DNA from: Chloroflexota bacterium
GTDB taxonomy: Bacteria; Chloroflexota; Limnocylindria; P2-11E
Reading direction: 5' to 3'
Assembly: GCA_005889075.1 (NCBI GenBank)
Contig: VBDQ01000018.1
Location: forward strand, 1-44,892
DNA: 44,892 bases
Below are positions 32,317 through 41,278 of the stretch, one piece after another. Under the pieces are notes generated by a model that did not search any database, had not been told where the DNA came from, and saw only the letters and a list, made by a program, of their open reading frames with translations. Position 1 is the stretch's first letter. Every line of letters begins with the position of its first letter. The translations under genes and the position numbers were made by a program.

Positions 32317-33146
32317 TCAGTCGGCCTTGCTGAAGAGTCGCGGATCGAGCGCGTCGCGCACCGCGTCGCCGAGCAGGTTTGCCGCGAGCACGACCCCGCG
32401 ATCGAGAAGATCGCGGTCGCCAGGCCGAATGTCGCGATCGTGATGACCGGGCCGAGCACCTGCGGCAAGACATGGACGAGGGCGACGCGAGCATCGCTTG
32501 CGCCGACGCTGCGCGCCGCCTCGATGAAGAGCTCGTGCTTGGTCGAGAGCACGGATCCACGGACGATCCGCGCGAAGCGCGGCATGCCGCCGATCCCGAC
32601 GGCGATCGCGATCTTCTCGAGGCCGGGTCCGAGGATGGTCACGATGATGAGCGCGAGCAAGATCCCCGGGAACGCGAGCTCCACGTCTACCAGGCGCATG
32701 AGCACGCGGTCGACCCAATCACCGCGCATCCCGGCGACAAGGCCGACGAGGCTGCCGAGGCTCGTCGCGATCGCGACGGCGCCGAACCCGACCGCAAGCG
32801 ACGCGCGTCCGCCGTCGACGAGCCGCAATAGGACATCTCGTCCGAACTGGTCGGTCCCCAGGAGGTGGCCCGGGCTGAGCGGGGCGAGAAGCGAATCGCG
32901 CAGGCTATGTTTGAACGGATCGATCGCGAGGAGCATCGGAACGGCCATCACCGCGACGACAAGGGCGGCGAGATAAATGAGCGTCGCCATCGCGACCGGG
33001 TCGGCGCGAAGGCGCCGCCACGCCCGCGCGTAGGGCCCGGGACTCGCAGGAAGATGCGGGAGTGGCCGCTGCGATCCCTGCAGCGCTGCGACGATCGGCG
33101 CGCGGCCGAGGCTAGGCGGCGCGGATCCTGGGGTTGATGAAGCCAT
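32317..33146 (-). pseudogene. DppC/OppC-type ABC permease with internal deletion and frameshift
   Basis: The first 251 codons from ATG 33146 are a normal oligopeptide permease: N-terminal helix LIYLAALVVAVMAV, LLGTDQFGRDVLLRL, and the EAA loop EAARSVGASDARVALVHVLP. After ATAIFSIAG (about 32394) the frame changes. The expected C-terminus, LAANLLGDAVRDALDPRL, is present in another frame and ends at the TGA at 32317. About 45-50 residues that normally join these parts (the SFLGLG region, a periplasmic loop and most of the last helix) are absent. In its own frame the protein would end at 32298 with an unrelated Ser/Arg-rich tail. Probably non-functional if the sequence is right. Confidence 0.78.
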
Positions 33147-34056
33147 ACGACACGTCCACGATGAGATTCGCCACCACGTACGTCGTCGCGGTGAGCAGGA
33201 TCACACCCTGTACGACCGGGTAATCCCTCGCGAGGATCGAATCGATCGCGAGCTGGCCGATGCCCTGACGCGCAAAGATCGTCTCGACGATCACGCTCCC
33301 CGCAAGGAGACGTCCGAGCTGCAGGCCCACGATCGTCACGACCGGGATGAGCGCGTTGCGCATCGCGTGTCCTAGCAGGACCGTACGCGGCGGCAGACCC
33401 TTCGCGTGCGCCGTCCGGACGTATTCGCGACCCAAGACGTCTAGGAGCGAGGCGCGTGTGAGCCTTGCGATGAGGCCGGTGCCCTCGTAGCCGAGCACGA
33501 GCATCGGCAGGATGAGCCGGTCGAGGCTGCCGGACCCCGTTGCGGGAACGAGACCGAGCGTGACCGAGAAGAGCAGGATGAGCAGGATCGCGAAGAAGAA
33601 GCTCGGGATCGAGACGCCGCCGAGCGAGAACAACATCACCAGGCGGTCGATCGGTGAGTTCCGTTTGACGGCCGCGATCAGGCCCAGCGCGACCCCGACG
33701 GTCATCGAGAGGAGCAGTGCCGCGCTCGCGAGCTCTACCGTGCTCGGCAGACGGTCGCCGATGACCTTGGCCACGGGCTGGTGGCGGATGAATGACTCGC
33801 CCAGATCCAGATGCAGACCGTTCCAAAGCCAACGCAGGTACTGGACGGGGAGGGGGTCGTTCAAGCCGAGCTGCTCGCGTAGCTGTGCGACGAGCTGCTC
33901 CTGCGCGGCCCGATCGCCGACGCCGAACGACGCCGCACCGATCATCGCGTCGATCGGATCGCCCGGGACCAGATGGAGGATCGAGAACACCAGCAGCGAC
34001 GCGAGCAGCAGGACCGGAACGGCCTCCACGAGGCGTTGCGCGATATACCGGATCAC
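33112..34056 (-). CDS. DppB/OppB-type ABC transporter permease
   Basis: 314 aa, six membrane helices, complete. It starts MIRYIAQRLVEAVPVLLLAS, and has a cytoplasmic loop with LLDVLGREYVRTAHAKGLPP (EAA motif) and the terminal VVANLIVDVSYGFINPRIR. It belongs to dipeptide/oligopeptide/nickel importers. It should pair with the DppC-like product (here damaged), an ATPase pair not found in the window and a family-5 binding protein (one is at 39736-41274 on the other strand). GTG 34056 overlaps the MFS stop as GTGA. Confidence 0.93.
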   Translation of the reverse strand: MIRYIAQRLVEAVPVLLLASLLVFSILHLVPGDPIDAMIGAASFGVGDRAAQEQLVAQLREQLGLNDPLPVQYLRWLWNGLHLDLGESFIRHQPVAKVIGDRLPSTVELASAALLLSMTVGVALGLIAAVKRNSPIDRLVMLFSLGGVSIPSFFFAILLILLFSVTLGLVPATGSGSLDRLILPMLVLGYEGTGLIARLTRASLLDVLGREYVRTAHAKGLPPRTVLLGHAMRNALIPVVTIVGLQLGRLLAGSVIVETIFARQGIGQLAIDSILARDYPVVQGVILLTATTYVVANLIVDVSYGFINPRIRAA

Positions 34057-35315
34057 GTCGTGGTCGTCTTGGCCGCGGCTGCGACGCGCCGCGCCTCTTG
34101 TCGCGCGCGCTCCTCAGGGGGATGCACATTGCGGAACGTGAAGTAGATGGTCACGTCATAGACGATCTTGAGCGCCGCCGCGATGAAGAAGGGGAGACCG
34201 AGGGCCGCCGCGCCGAAGGCCATCCCGGCGAACGTGGGCGAGACCGCCGTGGCGGTCGTGCGTGCCACGTTGGTGAGGCCGGCCGTCGCGGTGCGCTCGT
34301 CCGGATCGACCACGGCCATCGTGTACGACTGGCGTGTGGGCACGTCCATTTGCGAGACGCTCATGCGCGCGAGGTACAGGGCTACTGCGAGCCACGCCGT
34401 GGGCGCGAGCGGGATGAGCACGAGCGCGATCTGGGATGGGAGATGAGTGAAGACCATCGTGTTGAGGAGGCCGATGCGCTCGGCGAGCCAGCCTGCGGCG
34501 AGGAGCGAAAGGCCGGAGAGGATGCCGACCCAGAAGAAGATCCCCGCGAGCGTGCCCGGATCGAACCCCCAGCGCAGGTAGAACCAGTAGGCGACGACAG
34601 ACGGCACGACGAAGCCACCCGCGAATGCGTCTAGCCCGAAGAGTCCCGCGAGCTTGGCGACCGTCCCCGCCGAGCGGTGGATGCCGATGAAGCGCCGCTC
34701 GCCTTCGACGCGGGCGAGCTCGACGCGATCCGAGAGCGTCACGAAGATGGCGAGGTTCGCCAGGCCGATGAGGCCATACAGCGCGAAGAGCGGCCGGTAC
34801 GCGTCCGCACCGGCGAGCCCCTGCGACGCGAAGAAGCCGACCGAGGCCGCCGCGAGTGAGCCGAGCGCCCCGGCGAAGTTGGCGGCGGTGTTGTAGATCG
34901 CGAAGAGCCACGTGCGGCGCTCGTTCGGCGCGGTCTGCGGCAGCACGGCCTGCTCGACGGTCTGAAACACCCCGACCTCCGAGCTCGTCGCGCTGATCGT
35001 TCCGGTGAAGGCACCCACGAGGAGGAGCCAGAAGCCGCTGGTCACGGCGAAGATCAGGCCGCCGATCGCCATGAGCACGGCCATCGTCGCGACGGTGCGA
35101 CGCCGGCCGTAACGGTCGGCGACGATCGACCAGAAGACCGTCATGACCGCCGAACCGGCGATCGCCGCGGTGAAGACCAGACCGATCTCGATCGGCGACA
35201 TCCCGAGGCGGTCGAGGTAGAGCCCGAGCACTACGGCGAGATAGCCGTATGCGAAGGTGCGAAGGATCCGCGTCGCGAGGAGCTTCTTGCCGTCGACGCT
35301 GAGCCAGTCGAGCAC
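34053..35315 (-). CDS. MFS transporter
   Basis: 420 aa with twelve predicted helices. The motif-A-like loop WSIVADRYGRRRTVA between helices 2 and 3 is typical for the superfamily; SVSQMDVPTRQSYTMAVVDP in the second half resembles bacterial drug/metabolite exporters. The GTG at 35315 starts MLDWLSVDGKKLL. It sits between the binding-protein gene and the peptide permease, so it may import or export a compound of that pathway (inference). Substrate not readable. Confidence 0.88.
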   Translation of the reverse strand: MLDWLSVDGKKLLATRILRTFAYGYLAVVLGLYLDRLGMSPIEIGLVFTAAIAGSAVMTVFWSIVADRYGRRRTVATMAVLMAIGGLIFAVTSGFWLLLVGAFTGTISATSSEVGVFQTVEQAVLPQTAPNERRTWLFAIYNTAANFAGALGSLAAASVGFFASQGLAGADAYRPLFALYGLIGLANLAIFVTLSDRVELARVEGERRFIGIHRSAGTVAKLAGLFGLDAFAGGFVVPSVVAYWFYLRWGFDPGTLAGIFFWVGILSGLSLLAAGWLAERIGLLNTMVFTHLPSQIALVLIPLAPTAWLAVALYLARMSVSQMDVPTRQSYTMAVVDPDERTATAGLTNVARTTATAVSPTFAGMAFGAAALGLPFFIAAALKIVYDVTIYFTFRNVHPPEERARQEARRVAAAAKTTTT

Positions 35316-35323
35316 GTTGCCTC

Positions 35324-36280
35324 CTAGTCGCGGGCGGGCGGAGCGAAGCCTTTCCGCAGGAGCTCGGCGCGGGTGCTATCACGCAGCGTGGTGATCTTCG
35401 CGAGGGCGACGGGCGTGCGCATGATCTGACCGAGCGGACGGACCGGACCGGCGGTGGCGTCGGGGTTCACCGGGGTCTCACCGAACATTCGCGCGAGGAG
35501 CGTCTGCACGTCGGCGGAAAGAAGGAAGTCGACGAAGGCGCGCGCGGCCCGAGCGTGTCTCGCGTCTCGCACGACCGCGACGACGTGCGCCTCGACGTGC
35601 GTGCCGAGGCCGCCGGGCTCTTGATCGAGCCACGCTTCGCCGACCGGATTCCCCTCCATCAAGAACACGTGGTAGTTCGACGAATTCACCAGCGCCACTG
35701 CGTTCCCGTCGCGCACGAGCGCCTCGCGCGTCGCCTTGTTCGACTCGTACGTGCGCAGACCGTTCGCAATGAGCCGCTCTACGAGCGCCCACGCGAACGG
35801 ATCCCCCTTCGCGGCCCGGATCGAGCTCCACTGCGAGACGGTCGTTTCTTCGCTGGTCGTCGCCATCGAGACCTTGCCCCGGAACGGCTCGCCCGAGAGG
35901 TCATCCAGGGTCCGAGGCCAGGTCGCGGGGTCCGGGAGCAGGCGCCTGTTGATCATCGCGACGCGCGGCCACGCCGTGAACGAGAGCCACGAGTAATCGG
36001 GGGCGCGCAGCCACTCCTCGTAGCGGCGAGCGACCTCGGCCTCGTACGGCTCGAAGATGCCAGTCTGGCGTGCGGCTTCGACCGCGACCTGGCTGTTCGT
36101 GACGAGCACGTCCGCGCGGGGATCGGCGCGCTCGTCGAGCAGGCGTCGCTCGACGTCGAGGTGATAGATCTTCTCAACCTCGACCCGCGTGCCGGTCAGG
36201 CCTTCGAACAGCCGGTAGATCGGCCCGAGATCGGGCCGGTTGCGGCCCGAGTACACGCGCAGCGTCGCCTCGTGCGTCAC
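35324..36280 (-). CDS. Extracellular-type (AfuA/Fe3+-like) solute-binding protein lacking a signal peptide
   Basis: 318 aa. The periplasmic-binding fold type II is clear: LRVYSGRNRPDLGPIYRLFE at the start, RADVLVTNSQVAVEAARQTG, WPRVAMINRRLLPD and LVNSSNYHVFLMEGNPVGEA. It resembles the iron(III)/AfuA group. The start at GTG 36280 (GTGA overlap with the C45 gene) leaves no hydrophobic leader, and the 30 codons upstream are Arg-rich and not a signal peptide either. It may be cytoplasmic, or exported by a partner. No ATPase or iron permease gene is adjacent; an MFS gene follows after 8 nt. Confidence 0.82.
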   Translation of the reverse strand: MTHEATLRVYSGRNRPDLGPIYRLFEGLTGTRVEVEKIYHLDVERRLLDERADPRADVLVTNSQVAVEAARQTGIFEPYEAEVARRYEEWLRAPDYSWLSFTAWPRVAMINRRLLPDPATWPRTLDDLSGEPFRGKVSMATTSEETTVSQWSSIRAAKGDPFAWALVERLIANGLRTYESNKATREALVRDGNAVALVNSSNYHVFLMEGNPVGEAWLDQEPGGLGTHVEAHVVAVVRDARHARAARAFVDFLLSADVQTLLARMFGETPVNPDATAGPVRPLGQIMRTPVALAKITTLRDSTRAELLRKGFAPPARD

Positions 36281-37428
36281 ACGTGCCCTGCGGCGGCCAC
36301 CTCTCGTGATGTGGCCCCGGCGGCCTCGTCGTAGAGATTCCATGGGAGCCGCCGGTACTCGCCCTCGCACGGATTCCCGGCCGCGAGCCAGTAGTCGCCA
36401 GTGGTGAGGTCGACGATGCTCGAGGTGATCGTCTGGTTGACATCGGTGCCCTGCGACGTCGCGTCGCCGTGCTTGCAGACGGAGTTCGGATGACCGAAGT
36501 GATCGCGAAGCGCGGTCGCGATCGTGCCGCGGACCGCCGCCGGATCGCCAGGCTTCCTGGCGGCCCGCAGGCCTCCGGTCAGGCGCGGCAGGCGCCAGAG
36601 CGAGTTCACCGAGAACGGCCGGTAGGTGGCCGCGATCTGCTCTGGAACGAAGGCGATGAAGTGGTTGGTGTGCACGAGCAGCCCGCCGGTCGGATACATC
36701 CAGCCGTGCCGATCCGGTGTCGTCTCGAGGTCGATGGCGAAGCCATCGCGGTGCGTGATCAGGAGATTCGTGCAGAGCGACTGGCGCGACTCGAAGACCG
36801 CACGCAGCGCGGTCTGCATCTCCGTCGCTTCAAGGATCTTGCGTCGGATGATCGGCTGCGGCACGCCGATGCCCTTGCCCCAGCGGGTCCCCAGGCCGTT
36901 CGCGTTGAGCGCGATCCCTGCTGAGTTCGCTCCGTGCCGTCCCACCTGGCCGGCCTCGGTCTGCATCACGATCGTCGGCTTCCCCGGCTGCACGATGCGC
37001 AGGAGGATCACCGTTCCCGCGGTCTCGCAGCGCCAATCCCAGTTCTGGCCGCAGTAGACATGTCCGTCGCCGGAGGCCTCCGGCAGAATCGCGTACGAGG
37101 AACAGCCCTCCTCCGCTTCGTCGGCGAAGGGGTTGTGCGTCGACAGCTCCCCGCGCGCGTTCAGCGCGAGCACTTCCGCGAAGTCGACGCCGGCGCCCTC
37201 GGCGATCCCGTGGATCTCCTCGCTGATGCCGGGCAGGTAGCTCTCGATCGGCTGCAGCCAGCGCGGAGCGTTGCTGCGGATCTGCGCCCACTCGAGGCCG
37301 GTGATGCGCTTGAACGACTCGCGGTAGTAGCCGATCGAGTCGCGGATCTGGCCGCGGGCGGCCTCGCCATGCTGCCGGCCCAGGTCGCGGCGCTCCCCTC
37401 GGATCTCGATCGTCGAAAGCTCGGCCAC
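36277..37428 (-). CDS. C45 family peptidase/acyltransferase (penicillin acyltransferase-like)
   Basis: 383 aa from GTG 37428. Ntn-hydrolase fold of the acyl-CoA:6-aminopenicillanate acyltransferase (C45) type: the precursor helix part (residues 1-108), then the self-cleavage Gly108-Cys109 in EEGCSSYAI, then GQNWDWRCE, GVNSAG-like GANSAGIALNANG and NLLITHRDGFAIDLE. Cys109 would become the N-terminal nucleophile after autoproteolysis. Relatives cleave or transfer acyl groups on amines, N-acyl amino acids and dipeptides. It is the first gene of the minus-strand half of the locus and faces the RpiR regulator across 56 bp. Confidence 0.88.
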   Translation of the reverse strand: MAELSTIEIRGERRDLGRQHGEAARGQIRDSIGYYRESFKRITGLEWAQIRSNAPRWLQPIESYLPGISEEIHGIAEGAGVDFAEVLALNARGELSTHNPFADEAEEGCSSYAILPEASGDGHVYCGQNWDWRCETAGTVILLRIVQPGKPTIVMQTEAGQVGRHGANSAGIALNANGLGTRWGKGIGVPQPIIRRKILEATEMQTALRAVFESRQSLCTNLLITHRDGFAIDLETTPDRHGWMYPTGGLLVHTNHFIAFVPEQIAATYRPFSVNSLWRLPRLTGGLRAARKPGDPAAVRGTIATALRDHFGHPNSVCKHGDATSQGTDVNQTITSSIVDLTTGDYWLAAGNPCEGEYRRLPWNLYDEAAGATSREVAAAGHV

Positions 37429-37484
37429 GGATCACCGCCCTACTTGAAATCGCTCCGCAGCATACACTACAGTCCGCGGGCAGG
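37429..37484. promoter_or_regulatory. Divergent promoter region, C45 operon / RpiR operon
   Basis: 56 bp between the GTG of the C45 gene and the ATG of the RpiR gene. It is clearly more AT-rich than its surroundings and holds TTGAAA (about 37444) and TACACT (about 37463) on the plus strand, spaced only 13 nt, so they are not a standard pair. RpiR proteins usually bind their own divergent promoter, which makes this the likely operator of the whole locus. Confidence 0.45.
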
Positions 37485-38387
37485 ATGGCAGTGAACACTA
37501 CGTCGATCGGCGCCTCCCAAGACGCGACGCTGGAAGAACGCATCGCCGCGGTGCGACCCGACCTGAGCCCAGCCGAGGAGCGCGTCGCCGGATTCTTCGC
37601 ACAGCACCGCGAGGAGGTGATGTTCCTTTCGGCGGTCGAGATCGCGGGAAGGCTGGACACCAGCGACGCGACGGTGATCCGCGCGGCGCAGTCGCTCGGG
37701 TACTCGGGCCTTCCGGCGCTCAAAGCGGAGCTGCGCGAGGCGATGCGAACACGGGCCACCCCGACCTTGCGGCTCGGCCGCAGTCTCGAGGATCTAGGGA
37801 GCGATCCTGCGGCTGTCCTCGAGCACGTGCTCGCCACCGAGATCGAGCTGCTCCATGACGCGCGCGAGACCTTGCGGGCGGCCGAGTTCACGCGAGCGCT
37901 CGAGCTCATCGCCGGCTCGCAGCGTGTCGTGATCCAGGGCCTCGGACCGAATGCGCCGCTCGCCGAGTACTTCGCGTCGCGTCTGCGCCGGATGCGCCGT
38001 GCGGCACTGTCCGTCGGAGCGCGCGGCCAGGCGCTCGCGGACGCGCTCATCGACATGCGCGCGGGCGACGTCGTCGTCGTGCTCGCGTACGACCGGTCAA
38101 GCCCGGAGGCGGAGCTCACCTTGGAGCGCGCGCGGGACCTCGGACTTCCATCGATCCTCATCACGGACACGCTCGGCCTGGCGCTCGCGGGGGAGTTCAC
38201 GGTAGCCCTGTCCGCGCGCCGCGCGGGGGGTGGCATGTTCCACCTGTCGGCGATCACCGTCGTGGTCCTGGATGCGTTGCTGTTTGGACTCGCAGGGCGC
38301 GACCGGGCGGGAGCGCTCGCGGCGGCAGACGAGCTTCAAGCGCTGCGCGCTCGCATCGTCGAGCGCACGAAGGAGGGAGTGTCGTGA
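37485..38387 (+). CDS. MurR/RpiR family transcriptional regulator
   Basis: 300 aa. N-terminal HTH_6 domain (about residues 20-95: SPAEERVAGFFAQHREEVMF, SAVEIAGRLDTSDATVIRAA, LGYSGLPALKAELRE) and C-terminal SIS domain (about 130-260: QRVVIQGLGPNAPLAEYF, DALIDMRAGDVVVVLAYDRS). SIS domains sense phosphosugars, but many RpiR members control amino-acid and amine catabolism. Divergent position between the C45 operon and its own aminotransferase gene points to local control. Its TGA overlaps the aminotransferase GTG as GTGA. Confidence 0.92.
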   Translation: MAVNTTSIGASQDATLEERIAAVRPDLSPAEERVAGFFAQHREEVMFLSAVEIAGRLDTSDATVIRAAQSLGYSGLPALKAELREAMRTRATPTLRLGRSLEDLGSDPAAVLEHVLATEIELLHDARETLRAAEFTRALELIAGSQRVVIQGLGPNAPLAEYFASRLRRMRRAALSVGARGQALADALIDMRAGDVVVVLAYDRSSPEAELTLERARDLGLPSILITDTLGLALAGEFTVALSARRAGGGMFHLSAITVVVLDALLFGLAGRDRAGALAAADELQALRARIVERTKEGVS

Positions 38388-39739
38388 GCACGCTCGTCGA
38401 ATCGCGCCTGGGTCTGACAAGCGCGGAGGTGCGCGAGCTTCGCGAGCGCTTCGTGCCGAACGGACTGCACGTCGGAACGCCGGTCGTCGTGGCACGAGCG
38501 TCCGGCGCCGAGGTGTTCGATCCGGAGGGCCATCGATACATCGACTTCGTCGCCGGCATCGGCGCGCTGAACCTCGGTCATCAGCACCCCGATGTCATCG
38601 CGGCGGTCCGCGATCAGCTCGATCGGTACGCACACGTGTCGGCGCAGGTGGTCAGCTACGAGCCATACGTGCGGCTCGCGGAGCAGCTCGATCGCATCTA
38701 TCCGCGGATCGATGGCTCGACCATCGCGACCCGGAGCGTCTTCGCGAACAGCGGCGCCGAGGCGGTGGAGAACGCCATCAAGATCGCGCGCGTCGCCACC
38801 GGACGCGAGTGGATCATCGCCTTCCAGAACAGCTTTCACGGGCGGACCTACACCGCGATGACCGCAACGGGGAAGACGAAGAACTCGCGCATGGCATTCA
38901 TGCGGTCCACCACGCCGAGCGTCGCGCACGTGCCGTACCCCTATCCGTACCGGCCGATCGCCGACGTCGGCGAGGAGCAGCTTGCGGACCTGCACGTGCG
39001 CCTCTTCGACCAGGTCCTCGAGACGAATCTCGCGCCCGAGCACGTCGCCGCGGTGATCGTCGAGCCGGTGCAGGGCGAAGGCGGGTTTGTGGTCCCACCG
39101 GCCCGATTCCTCAAACGGATCGCCGCGATCTGCCGTCGCCACGGCATCCTCTTCATCGCCGACGAGATTCAGACCGGCATGGGCCGGACCGGCCGCATGT
39201 TCGCGATCGAGCACTCGGGCGTGACCCCCGATCTCCTCGTCACGTCGAAGTCGCTGGGTGCCGGCTTTCCGATCGGCGCCGTGACTGGCAGGGCTGACCT
39301 GTTTGACGCCCTCGGCCCTGGATCGCTCGGCAGCACGTTCGGAGGCCACCCGGTCGCATGCGCGGCGGCGATCAGGACCATCGAGGTCATCGAGCGCGAC
39401 GGTCTTCTCGACCGCGCGATGCGGATCGGCGACGCCCTTCGCGCGCGATTCGACGACATGGCGAAGCGGCACGAGGCGATCGGCGACGTCCGCGGCCTCG
39501 GTGCCATGCAGGCCATCGAGCTCGTGCAGGACCGGAAGACGAAAAAGCCGGCGTCGGCGCTCGTCGACGCCACGATCCGGACGGCCTGCGAGCGCGGTCT
39601 GCTCCTCCTGCGCGCGGGTCTCTTCTCGAACGTCATCCGGACCCTGGTCCCGCTCACGATCTCCGACGCGCAGCTCGACGAAGGGCTCGACATTCTCGAC
39701 GGTGCGCTCACGACGACCGGTGGGGGAGGCTTTCGATGA
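38384..39739 (+). CDS. Class-III PLP-dependent aminotransferase (GABA/ornithine type)
   Basis: 451 aa. All class-III marks are present: VDFVAGIGALNLGH-like DFVAGIGALNLGHQHP, FANSGAEAVENAIKIAR for phosphate binding, FHGRTYTAMTATGK, VEPVQGEGGF, Asp260 in IADEIQTGMGRTG and the PLP lysine Lys289 in TSKSLGAGFPIGAV. It moves an omega-amino group (for example of 4-aminobutyrate) to 2-oxoglutarate or pyruvate; the exact amine is not readable. It starts at a GTG overlapping the RpiR stop and ends in an ATGA overlap with the binding protein. Confidence 0.92.
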   Translation: MSTLVESRLGLTSAEVRELRERFVPNGLHVGTPVVVARASGAEVFDPEGHRYIDFVAGIGALNLGHQHPDVIAAVRDQLDRYAHVSAQVVSYEPYVRLAEQLDRIYPRIDGSTIATRSVFANSGAEAVENAIKIARVATGREWIIAFQNSFHGRTYTAMTATGKTKNSRMAFMRSTTPSVAHVPYPYPYRPIADVGEEQLADLHVRLFDQVLETNLAPEHVAAVIVEPVQGEGGFVVPPARFLKRIAAICRRHGILFIADEIQTGMGRTGRMFAIEHSGVTPDLLVTSKSLGAGFPIGAVTGRADLFDALGPGSLGSTFGGHPVACAAAIRTIEVIERDGLLDRAMRIGDALRARFDDMAKRHEAIGDVRGLGAMQAIELVQDRKTKKPASALVDATIRTACERGLLLLRAGLFSNVIRTLVPLTISDAQLDEGLDILDGALTTTGGGGFR

Positions 39740-41274
39740 ATGGGCAGATGTACCGCCGCGAATTCCTGAGACGCTCGGCGCTGGCGGCGGCGAGTGCCGC
39801 GATCTTCGCATGCGCGCCTACCGCCACGACGACGAGCGCATCGGCGTCACTCAAGCCGGTAAAGGGCGGGACGCTCACGTGGGGCCAGTGGGACAAGATC
39901 GACGTCATCGATCCCGCGCTCACGACCGGCGCGGCCGCCGGCGAGATCGCGCAGAACATCCTCGACACGCTCATCACCATGGACAGCGACCAGAAGTTCT
40001 ACCCGGCGCTCGCGTCGAAGTGGACGATCGCGGATTCCTCGAAGACGTTCACGTTCAGCCTCCGCGACGGGGTGAAGTTCCACGACGGCAGCACGCTCAC
40101 GTCGGCCGCGGTGAAGGGATCGTTCGACCGGATCCTCGACCCGAAGACGAAGGCCGGCGCGGTCGTCTCGCTCGTGGGTCCCATCGACAAGATCACCACG
40201 CCCGATGACAAGACGGTCGTGTTCAGCTTCAAGCAGCCGTATCCCGCGTTCATGCTGCAGATCTGGCGTTACTTCTTCGGCGTCCTCTCCCCCAAGTACC
40301 TCGCCACACTGAAGCCCGGTGACGTCGCGGCCGAACCGGTGGGCTCGGGACCGTTCATGTTCGCCGGACGCTCCTCGGACGGGGTGGTCACGATCAAGGC
40401 GAACCCCGACTACAGCTGGCCGACCGAGCTCTTCCGCAATCGCGCCGCGCCGTACCTCGATCAGATCAAGTTCCGCGCGATCACGGAGCCGTCCACCCGC
40501 GTCGCGACCCTCGAGAGCGGCGAGAACCTGTTCATCGACGAGATCCCGGAGGCGGACTACGCGCGTCTCAAGGATGACAAGCGCTTCCGCTTCGTCATGT
40601 CGCCGCGTGCGAGCCACACCCTCGGGTTCAGCATGAACGTCAGCCGCCCGCCGACCGATGACCGCGCGGTGCGCGAGGCGGTGAACTGGGCCGTCGACCG
40701 CAAGTCGATCGTGGACAGGATCTTCTTCGGCGTGCACCACGTATCGGTCGGTCCGCTTTCCGAGGGCGTGTGGGCACGGGACGACACGCTCCTCGAGATC
40801 GCGCTCGCCACGTTCCGAAGCCCCTGGACCGAGATCGCCCAAGCGATGCAATCGCAGCTGCGCGACGTGGGCATCGACCTCAAGGTCCAGGTCATGGACC
40901 GCGGGCCGTACCTCGACTACGTGCGTGGGTACAAGCACAACATGGCCGCGACCTCCTCGACGAGCATCGACCCCGACGGGATCCTTCGGGTCTGCTACCA
41001 CTCGGCGAACCGCGTGTCCGGGAGCAACTTCGCCAACCTGAACGACCCGCAGCTCGATGCGCTCCTCACCAAGGGCCAGGGCCAGGACCTGAACACCGCA
41101 GAGCGGAAGCAGACCTACGTCGACGCCCAGAAACGCGTTATGGAGATCCTTCCGTTCGTCGGCGTGATGAGCCAGATCCGGGTCGAGGCGATGGCGACGA
41201 AGGTGCACGACTTCAGGCCCGGGCCGGACGGGCTCACCGGCACCGCGATGAACGATGGCTGGGTGGAGGGATAA
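39736..41274 (+). CDS. Family-5 (Dpp/Opp) ABC substrate-binding lipoprotein with Tat-type leader, possibly internally shortened
   Basis: 512 aa. The leader has a twin-arginine stretch YRREFLRRSALAAAS and then a lipobox FACA, so Tat export plus lipidation is likely. SBP_bac_5 text follows: KFYPALASKWTIADSSKTF, LRDGVKFHDGSTLTSAAVKGS, AVREAVNWAVDRKSIV. Near 40786-40805 the sequence runs GVWARDDTLLEIALATFRSP. Members usually have some 30-45 more residues here (a YDPAKAKQLLAEAGW-like segment), so an in-frame deletion is suspected. The rest continues normally to WVEG. Likely partner of the DppBC-type permease on the opposite strand. Confidence 0.88.
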   Translation: MNGQMYRREFLRRSALAAASAAIFACAPTATTTSASASLKPVKGGTLTWGQWDKIDVIDPALTTGAAAGEIAQNILDTLITMDSDQKFYPALASKWTIADSSKTFTFSLRDGVKFHDGSTLTSAAVKGSFDRILDPKTKAGAVVSLVGPIDKITTPDDKTVVFSFKQPYPAFMLQIWRYFFGVLSPKYLATLKPGDVAAEPVGSGPFMFAGRSSDGVVTIKANPDYSWPTELFRNRAAPYLDQIKFRAITEPSTRVATLESGENLFIDEIPEADYARLKDDKRFRFVMSPRASHTLGFSMNVSRPPTDDRAVREAVNWAVDRKSIVDRIFFGVHHVSVGPLSEGVWARDDTLLEIALATFRSPWTEIAQAMQSQLRDVGIDLKVQVMDRGPYLDYVRGYKHNMAATSSTSIDPDGILRVCYHSANRVSGSNFANLNDPQLDALLTKGQGQDLNTAERKQTYVDAQKRVMEILPFVGVMSQIRVEAMATKVHDFRPGPDGLTGTAMNDGWVEG

Positions 41275-41278
41275 CTCG

